From DASTRU01 sp035761045 (GTDB lineage: Bacteria > Pseudomonadota > Gammaproteobacteria > Burkholderiales > Burkholderiaceae_E): a stretch of 5,376 bases of DNA. The position numbers were made by a program, and so were the translations under genes. The stretch covers positions 1-5,376 of the forward strand of contig DASTRU010000136.1 of assembly GCA_035761045.1 (NCBI GenBank). The letters run 5' to 3'. The notes under the pieces are model-generated. The model was not told the DNA's origin and searched no databases. It saw only the letters and a list, made by a program, of their open reading frames with translations. Every line of letters begins with the position of its first letter. Within the stretch, counting starts at the first letter, position 1. Of the stretch, positions 1-5,088 are shown one piece after another.

Positions 1-23
1 GGCGGCGATCAACCGCTTTTAGA

Positions 24-500
24 ATGGCGCGACATCCAGCATTTCACTTTTTTCGACCTATGCGGGCGCTGCCTTATCTAGTTGCGATGGTGTTATTCGC
101 GGTGTCGAGCGTGCGCGCGCAAAACGCACCTCAGTCCACGCTACCAACCGTTACCTTATCCGCCGGAATTCATCTAATTCACGCCGAAGTTGCCGCGACG
201 TCGTCGCAACGCTCGGTCGGCTTGATGATGAGACAAACCATGTCGCCCAATGGCGGCATGTTGTTTTTGTTTGATCAACCGGAAAAGCAATGCATGTGGA
301 TGCGCAATACGCTGCTTCCTCTTTCGGTAGCCTTTCTTGACGACGACGGCACGGTCGTCAATATCGAGGACATGCAGCCGCGTACCGAAGACATTCACTG
401 CTCAACCAAACCGGTGCGCTATGCGCTTGAGACGCATCAAGGTTGGTTCAGTCGGCGCGGCTTGAAGGCTGGCGCGAAAATTGGCGGACTACCGAAATAA
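24..500 (+). CDS. DUF192-family exported protein
   Basis: A 158-residue protein of the DUF192 (COG1430) family. Its biochemical role is not established, and these proteins are usually small and exported. Seen: an N-terminal hydrophobic stretch (about residues 16-30) ending in VRA-Q, which fits a Sec signal peptide cut after A32. The mature part carries the family pattern: GLMMR (66-70), GGMLFLF (77-83), CMWMRNTLLPL (90-100), FLDDDGTVVNI (104-114) and a closing YALE-x3-GWF block (133-142). Cysteines C90 and C126 are the only two in the mature protein and could form a periplasmic disulfide (inference). The start is uncertain. ATG 24 gives the longest form, but ATG 60 (residue 13) would give a more typical signal peptide, and neither has a clear ribosome-binding site. 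It converges on sodB and ends inside a hairpin. Family call is firm, function unknown. Confidence 0.88.
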   Translation: MARHPAFHFFRPMRALPYLVAMVLFAVSSVRAQNAPQSTLPTVTLSAGIHLIHAEVAATSSQRSVGLMMRQTMSPNGGMLFLFDQPEKQCMWMRNTLLPLSVAFLDDDGTVVNIEDMQPRTEDIHCSTKPVRYALETHQGWFSRRGLKAGAKIGGLPK

Positions 501-510
501 GTAGTCCGCC
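483..510 (-). terminator. Hairpin terminator for sodB, overlapping the DUF192 stop codon
   Basis: A perfect 10-bp inverted repeat, GGCGGACTAC (483-492) and GTAGTCCGCC (501-510), is separated by an 8-nt loop that contains the TAA stop of the DUF192 gene. Read on the minus strand, the stem is followed by AATTTTCGC, a short T-run, so it fits an intrinsic terminator about 30 nt past the sodB stop. On the plus strand the bases after the stem are CAATCAAACAG, without a T-run, so termination of the DUF192 transcript here is less sure. The structure is seen; the function is inferred. Confidence 0.65.
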
Positions 511-541
511 CAATCAAACAGCCGTCATTCCATTCAAATGC

Positions 542-1123
542 TTACGCGGCGAAATTCTTCTCCGCGAACGACCAATTCACGATGTTCCAAAACGCCGCCA
601 CGAAATCCGGGCGACGGTTACGGTAATCCACGTAATACGCGTGCTCCCATACGTCGAGCGTTAGTAGCGGTTTGTCGTTGCCGGTCAATGGAGTGGCGGC
701 GTTACTGGTGTTGACGATATCCACGCCACCGTCCGACTTGCGCACGAGCCACGTCCAACCGGAGCCGAAATTGCCAATCGCCGATTTACCAAAGGCTTCC
801 TTGAACGCGTCATAGCTGCCCCACTTCGCCTTGATGGCATCGCCCAATCCGCCCTTCGGTTCGCCACCACCGTTGGGCGACAAGCAATGCCAGAAGAACG
901 TGTGGTTCCACACCTGGGCGGCGTTATTAAAGATGCCAGCGGACGAGCGACGAACGATGTCTTCAAGTTGCAAGCTCTCGAACTCGGTGCCCTTGATTAA
1001 GTTGTTGAGATTGGTGACGTAAGCGTTGTGATGCTTGCCGTAGTGATACTCCAACGTTTCCTTGGAGATATGCGGCGTTAAAGCATCCATCGGGTATGGC
1101 AGCGGAGGCAGGGTGTGTTCCAT
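542..1123 (-). CDS. sodB: Superoxide dismutase, iron type
   Basis: A 193-residue cytoplasmic enzyme that converts superoxide to oxygen and hydrogen peroxide. The four metal ligands sit at the family positions: H27, H74, D157 and H161 (in DVWEHAYY, 157-164). The iron type rather than manganese type is indicated by Q70 in the AAQVWNH motif and by SNAATPL (140-146), where manganese enzymes supply the active-site glutamine. Length is normal for SodB. The start is ATG at 1121-1123, because the protein then begins MEHTLPPLPY as family members do, and an AGGA ribosome-binding site (about 1130-1133) precedes it at good spacing. An upstream in-frame ATG at 1168 would add 15 residues foreign to the family. 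xseA lies 59 bp upstream on the same strand. I see no convincing separate promoter in that gap, so co-transcription is possible. Confidence 0.97.
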   Translation of the reverse strand: MEHTLPPLPYPMDALTPHISKETLEYHYGKHHNAYVTNLNNLIKGTEFESLQLEDIVRRSSAGIFNNAAQVWNHTFFWHCLSPNGGGEPKGGLGDAIKAKWGSYDAFKEAFGKSAIGNFGSGWTWLVRKSDGGVDIVNTSNAATPLTGNDKPLLTLDVWEHAYYVDYRNRRPDFVAAFWNIVNWSFAEKNFAA

Positions 1124-1174
1124 GTTTTTTCCTGTCGTTGGATGGGTGAGGTGAAAAGAGTCACGCAAAATTCT

Positions 1175-1195
1175 AGCGCCGCTTATGAAGGCGCT
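1175..1195 (-). terminator. Possible weak hairpin at the 3' end of xseA
   Basis: AGCGCC (1175-1180) and GGCGCT (1190-1195) form a 6-bp G+C-rich inverted repeat around the xseA stop codon. On the minus strand it is followed by AGAATTTTGCG, a short T-run. This could be a weak terminator or attenuator between xseA and sodB, or an mRNA 3'-end stabiliser. The stem is short, so chance is a real alternative. Confidence 0.3.
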
Positions 1196-2565
1196 TGGTT
1201 CGATGAACTGACCGACTCGACACGCGCACCGACATAACCGTCGCGCAATTCAATCTCGAGCTTGTCTCCAGCCTGGGCATCGCCTGCGCGAAGCACCTTG
1301 CCGTTTAGGTCGCGCACGATGGCGTAACCGCGATTCACCGTAGCTTGTGGGCCTAAGGCCTTTAGCAAATCCGCCGTGCGCTGAACGCGTTGAGCGTTCG
1401 CCTTCCAAGCAAACGACGCCGCACGCACTAAGCGACGTTCGGCACGAGTCAGGCGTTCGTCATGATCGGTTATTCGAGGCGCCGCCGCTCGCCATCGAGA
1501 AACAGCCACTTGCAGGCGGGCCGAGCGCTCCCGCATCTGAGCATGCGAGGCGCGCGTGAAGCGCTCCTTCAAGTAATCAAAGCGTGCTTGCATCGCGGTC
1601 CAGCGCTGGGCGGGACGAACCAAACGCGCAGCGACGGCATCAAGGCGCATGGAGGCGCGTTCCCACGTTCGCGCGCCAGCCCGATTGACATGCCGCGCCA
1701 AGGCGTCGAGTTGAGCAGTCCATTCCGCGCGCGCGCGCACCGCAGCGCGTGCCGCCGCCGTGGGCGTAGGTGCTCGAACGTCGGCCGCGTAATCGGCGAT
1801 GGTGTCGTCGGTCTCATGACCGATACCGCACACCACTGGAATCCGTGAGTTCACGATGGCGCGCGCGACAACCTCGTCATTAAACGCCCATAGGTCCTCC
1901 AAGCTGCCACCGCCTCGGCAGACGATGAGCAATTGGACTTCGTTGCGTGCATTGGCCAGCTCGATGGCCGCGGCGATTTTCGTCGCGGCGCCCTCTCCTT
2001 GAACGGGAGTGGGATAAACAATCGCCTGGACGTGAGGCGCGTGTTCGTCGAGCGTACGCGCTACGTCGCGTAGCGCGGCCGCGTCGGGCGAAGTCACGAT
2101 GCCGATCGTCGTGGCGAACCGTGGCAAGGCACGCTTACGCGCCACGTCGAATAAACCTTCGGCCGCCAAGCGACGCTTTAAGCGCTCGAAGGCCTCGAGC
2201 AGCCCACCCAAACCCGCTTTTCGAATGGCGTCGACGACGAGTTGGTATTCGCCTCTCGCTTCGTACAAACGCACTTGGGCGTGGACCTCGACCGAATCAC
2301 CTTCGCGTGGCGTGAATTCCGCGTATTGGGAACGGCCCCGGAACATCGCGCAGCGCACCTGGGCTTGGTCGTCCTTCAAACTGAAATACCAATGGCCGGA
2401 TGCGGCGCGCGTGAAGTTCCACACCTCGCCTTGTACGCGCACGAGCGGAAACGTGCGTTCCAGCATGCGGGCGACGGACCGGTTTAGCTCCGATACCGTG
2501 ACCGCGTTTTTCACGGCGGATTGCGGTGATTCTTCCATTTCAGGGTTCAAAAACGAGCTTCGCAT
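1183..2565 (-). CDS. xseA: Exodeoxyribonuclease VII large subunit
   Basis: A 460-residue catalytic subunit of exonuclease VII, which degrades single-stranded DNA from both ends to short acid-soluble oligonucleotides and works with several copies of the small subunit XseB (not in this window). Domains in order: an N-terminal OB-fold for single-stranded DNA (about residues 22-115, starting VTVSELNRSV and including GHWYFSLKD); the catalytic core with IGIVTSPDAAALRDV (154-168), RGGGSLEDLWAFNDE (217-231) and GIGHETDDTIADYAADVRAPTPTAAA (247-272); a long Arg/Ala-rich helical stretch (about 273-400) expected to form the extended coiled coil that binds XseB; and a C-terminal segment with NRGYAIV and a closing beta-rich tail. 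All core motifs look intact, and length matches the family. The start is ATG 2565 or ATG 2538 (residue 10). GGTAG-like bases precede the first and nothing good precedes the second. It is divergent from exbB and upstream of sodB. Confidence 0.95.
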   Translation of the reverse strand: MRSSFLNPEMEESPQSAVKNAVTVSELNRSVARMLERTFPLVRVQGEVWNFTRAASGHWYFSLKDDQAQVRCAMFRGRSQYAEFTPREGDSVEVHAQVRLYEARGEYQLVVDAIRKAGLGGLLEAFERLKRRLAAEGLFDVARKRALPRFATTIGIVTSPDAAALRDVARTLDEHAPHVQAIVYPTPVQGEGAATKIAAAIELANARNEVQLLIVCRGGGSLEDLWAFNDEVVARAIVNSRIPVVCGIGHETDDTIADYAADVRAPTPTAAARAAVRARAEWTAQLDALARHVNRAGARTWERASMRLDAVAARLVRPAQRWTAMQARFDYLKERFTRASHAQMRERSARLQVAVSRWRAAAPRITDHDERLTRAERRLVRAASFAWKANAQRVQRTADLLKALGPQATVNRGYAIVRDLNGKVLRAGDAQAGDKLEIELRDGYVGARVESVSSSNQAPS

Positions 2566-2574
2566 GAACAGCTA

Positions 2575-2603
2575 CCACAAATCTGTCCACAGCCGATTTG
2601 TGG
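2575..2603. repeat. Perfect 9-bp inverted repeat in the xseA leader
   Basis: CCACAAATC (2575-2583) and GATTTGTGG (2595-2603) form a perfect inverted repeat with an 11-nt spacer. It lies 9 bp upstream of the xseA ATG. In xseA mRNA the 3' arm ends in GTGG, overlapping the only Shine-Dalgarno-like bases (GTGGTAG) before the start, so a hairpin could limit translation initiation. As DNA it could be an operator. The spacer contains CTGTCCACAG, a DnaA-box-like core. GATTTGTG recurs at 2701-2708. Confidence 0.45.
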
Positions 2604-2756
2604 CGACGCAATAGGGGAGAACTTCGGACGGCGTTTGAGCGCAATTGTTTAAGCGCTTGATTTGCATAAGTTTTTATTCTCAGGAAAAACCGTAAGGCAC
2701 GATTTGTGATGCGCGACACGTCGCTTGCTGCACAGCGCGCGACGAACTCCACAGAT

Positions 2757-2765
2757 TTATCCACA
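2757..2765 (+). promoter_or_regulatory. DnaA-box sequence TTATCCACA
   Basis: An exact match to the high-affinity DnaA box TTATCCACA, 77 bp before the likely exbB start. Weaker relatives sharing the TCCACA core lie in the same orientation at 2745-2753 (AACTCCACA) and 2583-2591 (CTGTCCACA), on either side of the A+T-rich centre. Single boxes occur by chance in genomes and can regulate nearby promoters. The usual origin neighbours (dnaA, dnaN, rpmH, gidA) are absent here, so I do not call an origin. The match is seen; binding is inferred. Confidence 0.4.
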
Positions 2766-2830
2766 AGTTGTTCGCACGTCTTAGACCGCGTCAATGCGTG
2801 CGATAAGATTCCAAGGAATATATCTCTCGT

Positions 2831-2835
2831 GGAGA
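2831..2835 (+). promoter_or_regulatory. Ribosome-binding site that fixes the TTG start of exbB
   Basis: GGAGA lies 6 nt before TTG 2842-2844. It sits inside the coding frame that would result from the upstream ATG at 2794, which itself has no comparable site. It therefore favours TTG 2842 as the true start. Confidence 0.75.
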
Positions 2836-2841
2836 CAAGGC

Positions 2842-3447
2842 TTGTTTTCGATTCTGCTTGCTGCCGGTTGGCCGATTTGGCCGCTGTTGATCGCATCGAT
2901 CATCGCCGTCGCGCTCATCATTGAGCGATTTATTGCATTGCGTCGGCCCAAAATTCTGCCCGCGAATTTGGTCAACGAAGTTGCGACCCTGGTTCGAAAA
3001 AACGCGGTGAACAACGAGGTGACGACGCGGTTGGAGCGCAACTCGCCGTTTGGCCGCGTGCTGGCGGCGGGTCTGCGCAATTTGAGCGCGCCACGGGACG
3101 CGATGAAGGAATCGATCGAGGAAATTGGCGCCGCGGTGACCCACGATTTGGAGAAGTACCTAACAACGTTGGGCACGATTGCCTCGGCGGCGCCATTGAT
3201 GGGTTTGTTTGGCACGGTCGTCGGGATGATCGAAATCTTCGCCGCGCAAGGCCCAAGCGGAACCGATCCAACCCAGTTGGCCAAGGGTATTTCGATCGCG
3301 CTCTACAACACCGGCTTTGGTTTGGCGATCGCGATTCCCGCGTTGGTGGCGTACCGTCATTTCCGCCGTTTGGTCGATAGCTTCGTCAACGAAATGCAGG
3401 TGGAAGCAATTCGGTTCGTCGATATCGTGCATGGCGAGCGCCGCTAA
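2842..3447 (+). CDS. exbB: MotA/TolQ/ExbB-family proton channel protein
   Basis: An inner-membrane subunit of a proton-driven motor of the ExbB/TolQ/MotA family, paired with the ExbD-like protein just downstream. From TTG 2842 it is 201 residues and begins MFSILLAAGWPIWPLL, as relatives do; the ATG at 2794 would add 16 unrelated residues. Three membrane segments are visible: TM1 about 11-33 (with E28), TM2 about 110-133 containing PLMGLFGTVVGM, and TM3 about 149-172 containing GISIALYNTGFGLAIAIP. The cytoplasmic loop lies between TM1 and TM2. T125 and T157 align with pore threonines T148 and T181 of E. coli ExbB, but the glutamate of E. coli ExbB TM3 (E176) aligns with I152. No tonB or tol-pal gene is present, so whether it serves TonB-dependent uptake, the Tol system or something else is open. 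The symbol is a family label. Confidence 0.9.
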   Translation: MFSILLAAGWPIWPLLIASIIAVALIIERFIALRRPKILPANLVNEVATLVRKNAVNNEVTTRLERNSPFGRVLAAGLRNLSAPRDAMKESIEEIGAAVTHDLEKYLTTLGTIASAAPLMGLFGTVVGMIEIFAAQGPSGTDPTQLAKGISIALYNTGFGLAIAIPALVAYRHFRRLVDSFVNEMQVEAIRFVDIVHGERR

Positions 3448-3463
3448 GCGTGCGAGACAGACG

Positions 3464-3886
3464 ATGAACTTTCGCCGCCATCGCCAAACCGAGGAACCGG
3501 AGATCAATCTGATCCCGTTCATCGACATCTTGCTCGTCATCATCATTTTCTTAGTGGTGACGACGACGTACTCGCGCTTTACCGAACTCAAAATCACGTT
3601 GCCAACGGCGGACGCGGAAAAGCCAGTCGATCGTCCGAAACAAGTCCAAGTGGCGGTCACGGCGGATGGCCGGTACGCGGTGAACAACCGCCTGCTGCCT
3701 TCGCGGGAAGTCACCGCGCTCGCCGCTGAAATGCAACGCGCGGGCGGGACGACGGACCCGGTCATCATCATCAACGCCGACGCCAGCGCGTCGCATCAAT
3801 CGGTGATCAGCGTGCTAGAGGCCGCGCGCGTCGCGGGTTACGGCCGCATCACGTTCGCGACGCAGAAAGTGTCGGGCGCGCGTTGA
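3464..3886 (+). CDS. exbD: ExbD/TolR-family biopolymer transport protein
   Basis: A 140-residue partner of the ExbB-like protein. It has a short basic cytoplasmic N-terminus (MNFRRHRQ), one membrane helix (about residues 16-34, NLIPFIDILLVIIIFLVV) and a periplasmic domain ending near VSGAR. D21 in the helix corresponds to the essential proton-relaying aspartate of ExbD/TolR (D25 in E. coli ExbD). The periplasmic part carries the family pattern VAVTADGRYAVN, then VIINADASASHQSVISVLEAARVAGYGRITFAT. The chosen start, ATG 3464, lies 16 bp after the exbB stop with only a weak GAGA-type site. An in-frame ATG at 3431 overlapping exbB would add 11 residues but has no ribosome-binding site. It is translated with exbB in one operon and lies 4 bp before lpxK. 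Confidence 0.92.
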   Translation: MNFRRHRQTEEPEINLIPFIDILLVIIIFLVVTTTYSRFTELKITLPTADAEKPVDRPKQVQVAVTADGRYAVNNRLLPSREVTALAAEMQRAGGTTDPVIIINADASASHQSVISVLEAARVAGYGRITFATQKVSGAR

Positions 3887-3890
3887 CGCC

Positions 3891-4928
3891 ATGAGCGGCT
3901 CGGTACGCACGCGCATCGAGCGCTGGCTGACCGATGGTTGGATGCGTCGTGGCGTGGTGTATTGGGCCTTTCTCGATGTCTCGGCACTCGCGGGGTGGAT
4001 CGCGCGGCGTCGTCGTCGCGCCTTCGTAACGCGGCGACGTCCGATCACGCGCATGAACGTTCCGGTCGTGATCGTCGGCAACCTAGTGGCGGGCGGAGTC
4101 GGCAAAACTCCCGTGGTCATCGCGCTCGCGCAAGCCTTGGCAGCACGCGGTCGAACGCCTGGCGTTATTACGCGCGGATACGGCGGCAAGGGGGGCAGCG
4201 AACTTCGACTTGTCGACGCTTCCTCGGACCCGGCGCAGGTTGGCGATGAACCAGTACTGATCGCCCGCGCCGCTTGTGTTCCCGTGGCGGTGCACGCCGA
4301 GCGAGCGCGAGCGGCGGCGGCACTTCTGGAACAACATCCCGACGTGGACGTGCTGATCTCCGACGATGGCTTGCAGCATTACGCGATCGACCGCGATGTC
4401 GAGTTAGTGGTGTACGACGCGCGGGGCGCGGGAAACGGCCGCCCCCTCCCCGCCGGCCCGTTACGCGAACCCGTCGATCGACCGCGCGACGCGACCTTAT
4501 TCATTCACTGCCCGATCGATCCGCGGCTAACCGCGGACGCCCCGGCATTCTCGATTCCTCTTGCCGTCGGCACGCCCTATTCATTGGCGGATGCCACTCG
4601 TTTGGCCGAGCCCGATTTTTTAAAAGGTCGCGCCGTCAGCGCGTACGCGGGGTTAGGTCGACCGGAGAAATTTTTCGCGACGCTTAAAGAATGCGGCGCG
4701 ACGGTCGATGCGCATCCGTTGTCGGACCACCATGTTTTCAACGACCACAGCTTCGACGACGCCCGCGAAGCCACGATCGTGATCACCGAAAAGGACGCCG
4801 TAAAATGCGCGCGCCTTTCCGCGCTACGTCACGATGCGCGCATATGGGTGCTTCCGGTCCGCGCGTTGCTGCCCGAGGCGTTGATCGACTTCGTGCTGGA
4901 GAAGCTGGATGGATCCCAAGCTGCTTGA
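3891..4928 (+). CDS. lpxK: Tetraacyldisaccharide 4'-kinase (lipid A biosynthesis)
   Basis: A 345-residue inner-membrane-associated kinase of the Raetz pathway. It phosphorylates the 4' position of tetraacyldisaccharide-1-phosphate with ATP to give lipid IVA. Seen: an N-terminal hydrophobic helix (about 20-38) followed by an Arg-rich run, which anchors it to the membrane; the P-loop region VGNLVAGGVGKTP (62-74); ITRGYGGK (93-100); the DDGLQH motif (158-163); DARGAGNGRPLPAGPLREP (176-194); GLGRPEKFF (254-262); the DHH motif (279-281); and ITEKDAVK (298-305). Length is typical. The P-loop has Val at 66 and 70, where E. coli LpxK has Thr and Asn. ATG 3891 starts 4 bp after the exbD stop with no strong ribosome-binding site, suggesting coupled translation. 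Its 3' end overlaps the next gene by 20 bp. Confidence 0.96.
   Translation: MSGSVRTRIERWLTDGWMRRGVVYWAFLDVSALAGWIARRRRRAFVTRRRPITRMNVPVVIVGNLVAGGVGKTPVVIALAQALAARGRTPGVITRGYGGKGGSELRLVDASSDPAQVGDEPVLIARAACVPVAVHAERARAAAALLEQHPDVDVLISDDGLQHYAIDRDVELVVYDARGAGNGRPLPAGPLREPVDRPRDATLFIHCPIDPRLTADAPAFSIPLAVGTPYSLADATRLAEPDFLKGRAVSAYAGLGRPEKFFATLKECGATVDAHPLSDHHVFNDHSFDDAREATIVITEKDAVKCARLSALRHDARIWVLPVRALLPEALIDFVLEKLDGSQAA
4898..4901 (+). promoter_or_regulatory. Ribosome-binding site of the Trm112-like gene, inside lpxK
   Basis: GGAG lies 7 nt before ATG 4909, within the last codons of lpxK. It supports real translation of the short overlapping gene that follows. Confidence 0.75.
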
Positions 4929-5088
4929 CATTCTCGTCTGCCCTGTCTGCAAGGGTCCGCTTGACTATCGGAAGTCGGCCGCCGAATTGATTTGCCATGC
5001 CGACAAATTGGCCTATCCAATCAAGGACGGCATTCCGGTCATGCTGGAGCACGAGGCACGCCCACTCGACACAGAAGAAGCATCTTGA
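4909..5088 (+). CDS. ycaR: Trm112-like small protein (YcaR/UPF0434)
   Basis: A 59-residue protein matching E. coli YcaR (60 residues) along its length: MDPKLLDILVCPVCKGPL at the start, then LICHADKLAYPIKDGIPVMLEHEAR. Known of the family: a small beta-rich Trm112-type fold, related to the eukaryotic zinc-binding activator of methyltransferases. A role in bacteria has not been settled, to my knowledge, although it is commonly found between lpxK and kdsB. Cysteines C11 and C14 form a CPVC knuckle and C29 is a third candidate metal ligand. There is no fourth cysteine, as in E. coli YcaR, so a full four-Cys zinc site is not possible. It overlaps lpxK by 20 bp, has a GGAG site 7 nt upstream, and its TGA stop overlaps a TTG start candidate for kdsB. 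Identity is firm; function is open. Confidence 0.93.
   Translation: MDPKLLDILVCPVCKGPLDYRKSAAELICHADKLAYPIKDGIPVMLEHEARPLDTEEAS

Larger units (their letters stand above)
2566..2841. other. Divergent intergenic region between xseA and exbB
   Basis: A 276-bp stretch with no gene I can support. It should hold the promoters for both the leftward xseA-sodB unit and the rightward exbB-to-kdsB unit. Its centre (about 2640-2690) is clearly richer in A+T than the flanks, with short A and T runs. I tested several -35/-10 pairings on both strands and found none with good hexamers at 16-18 bp spacing, so no promoter is called. TAAGAT (2804-2809) and TATATC (2819-2824) are possible -10 elements for exbB without a clear -35. 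Other contents are listed separately: the inverted repeat at 2575-2603 and the DnaA-box-like motifs. Confidence 0.7.

Noticed and set aside
1..23. Possible promoter or upstream gene end before the DUF192 gene
   Set aside because: Only 23 bases are present and no recognisable motif or ribosome-binding site is visible.
1124..1168. 15-codon N-terminal extension of sodB from an upstream ATG
   Set aside because: The family begins at MEHTLPPLPY, and the AGGA ribosome-binding site serves ATG 1121-1123.
1726..1740. Alternating CG tract that could adopt Z-DNA
   Set aside because: It is explained by Arg/Ala codons of xseA (VRARAEW) in a G+C-rich gene; the tract is short and unremarkable.
2099..2614. 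Open frame of 171 codons on the plus strand opposite xseA
   Set aside because: It is the antisense of the conserved OB-fold and catalytic start of xseA, and its translation is low-complexity and Arg/Ser-rich.
2566..2841. Possible chromosomal replication origin
   Set aside because: There is only one perfect DnaA box and two weak ones, with no dnaA, dnaN, rpmH or gidA nearby. It is kept as a regulatory observation only.
2540..2896. Open frame of 118 codons on the minus strand spanning the intergenic region
   Set aside because: It overlaps the start of both xseA and exbB, shows no recognisable domain, and would cover the region where divergent promoters must lie.
3160..3774. Open frame of 204 codons on the minus strand across exbB and exbD
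   Set aside because: It is antisense to two well-supported membrane-protein genes, its translation resembles no family I know, and long opposite-strand frames are expected in G+C-rich coding DNA.
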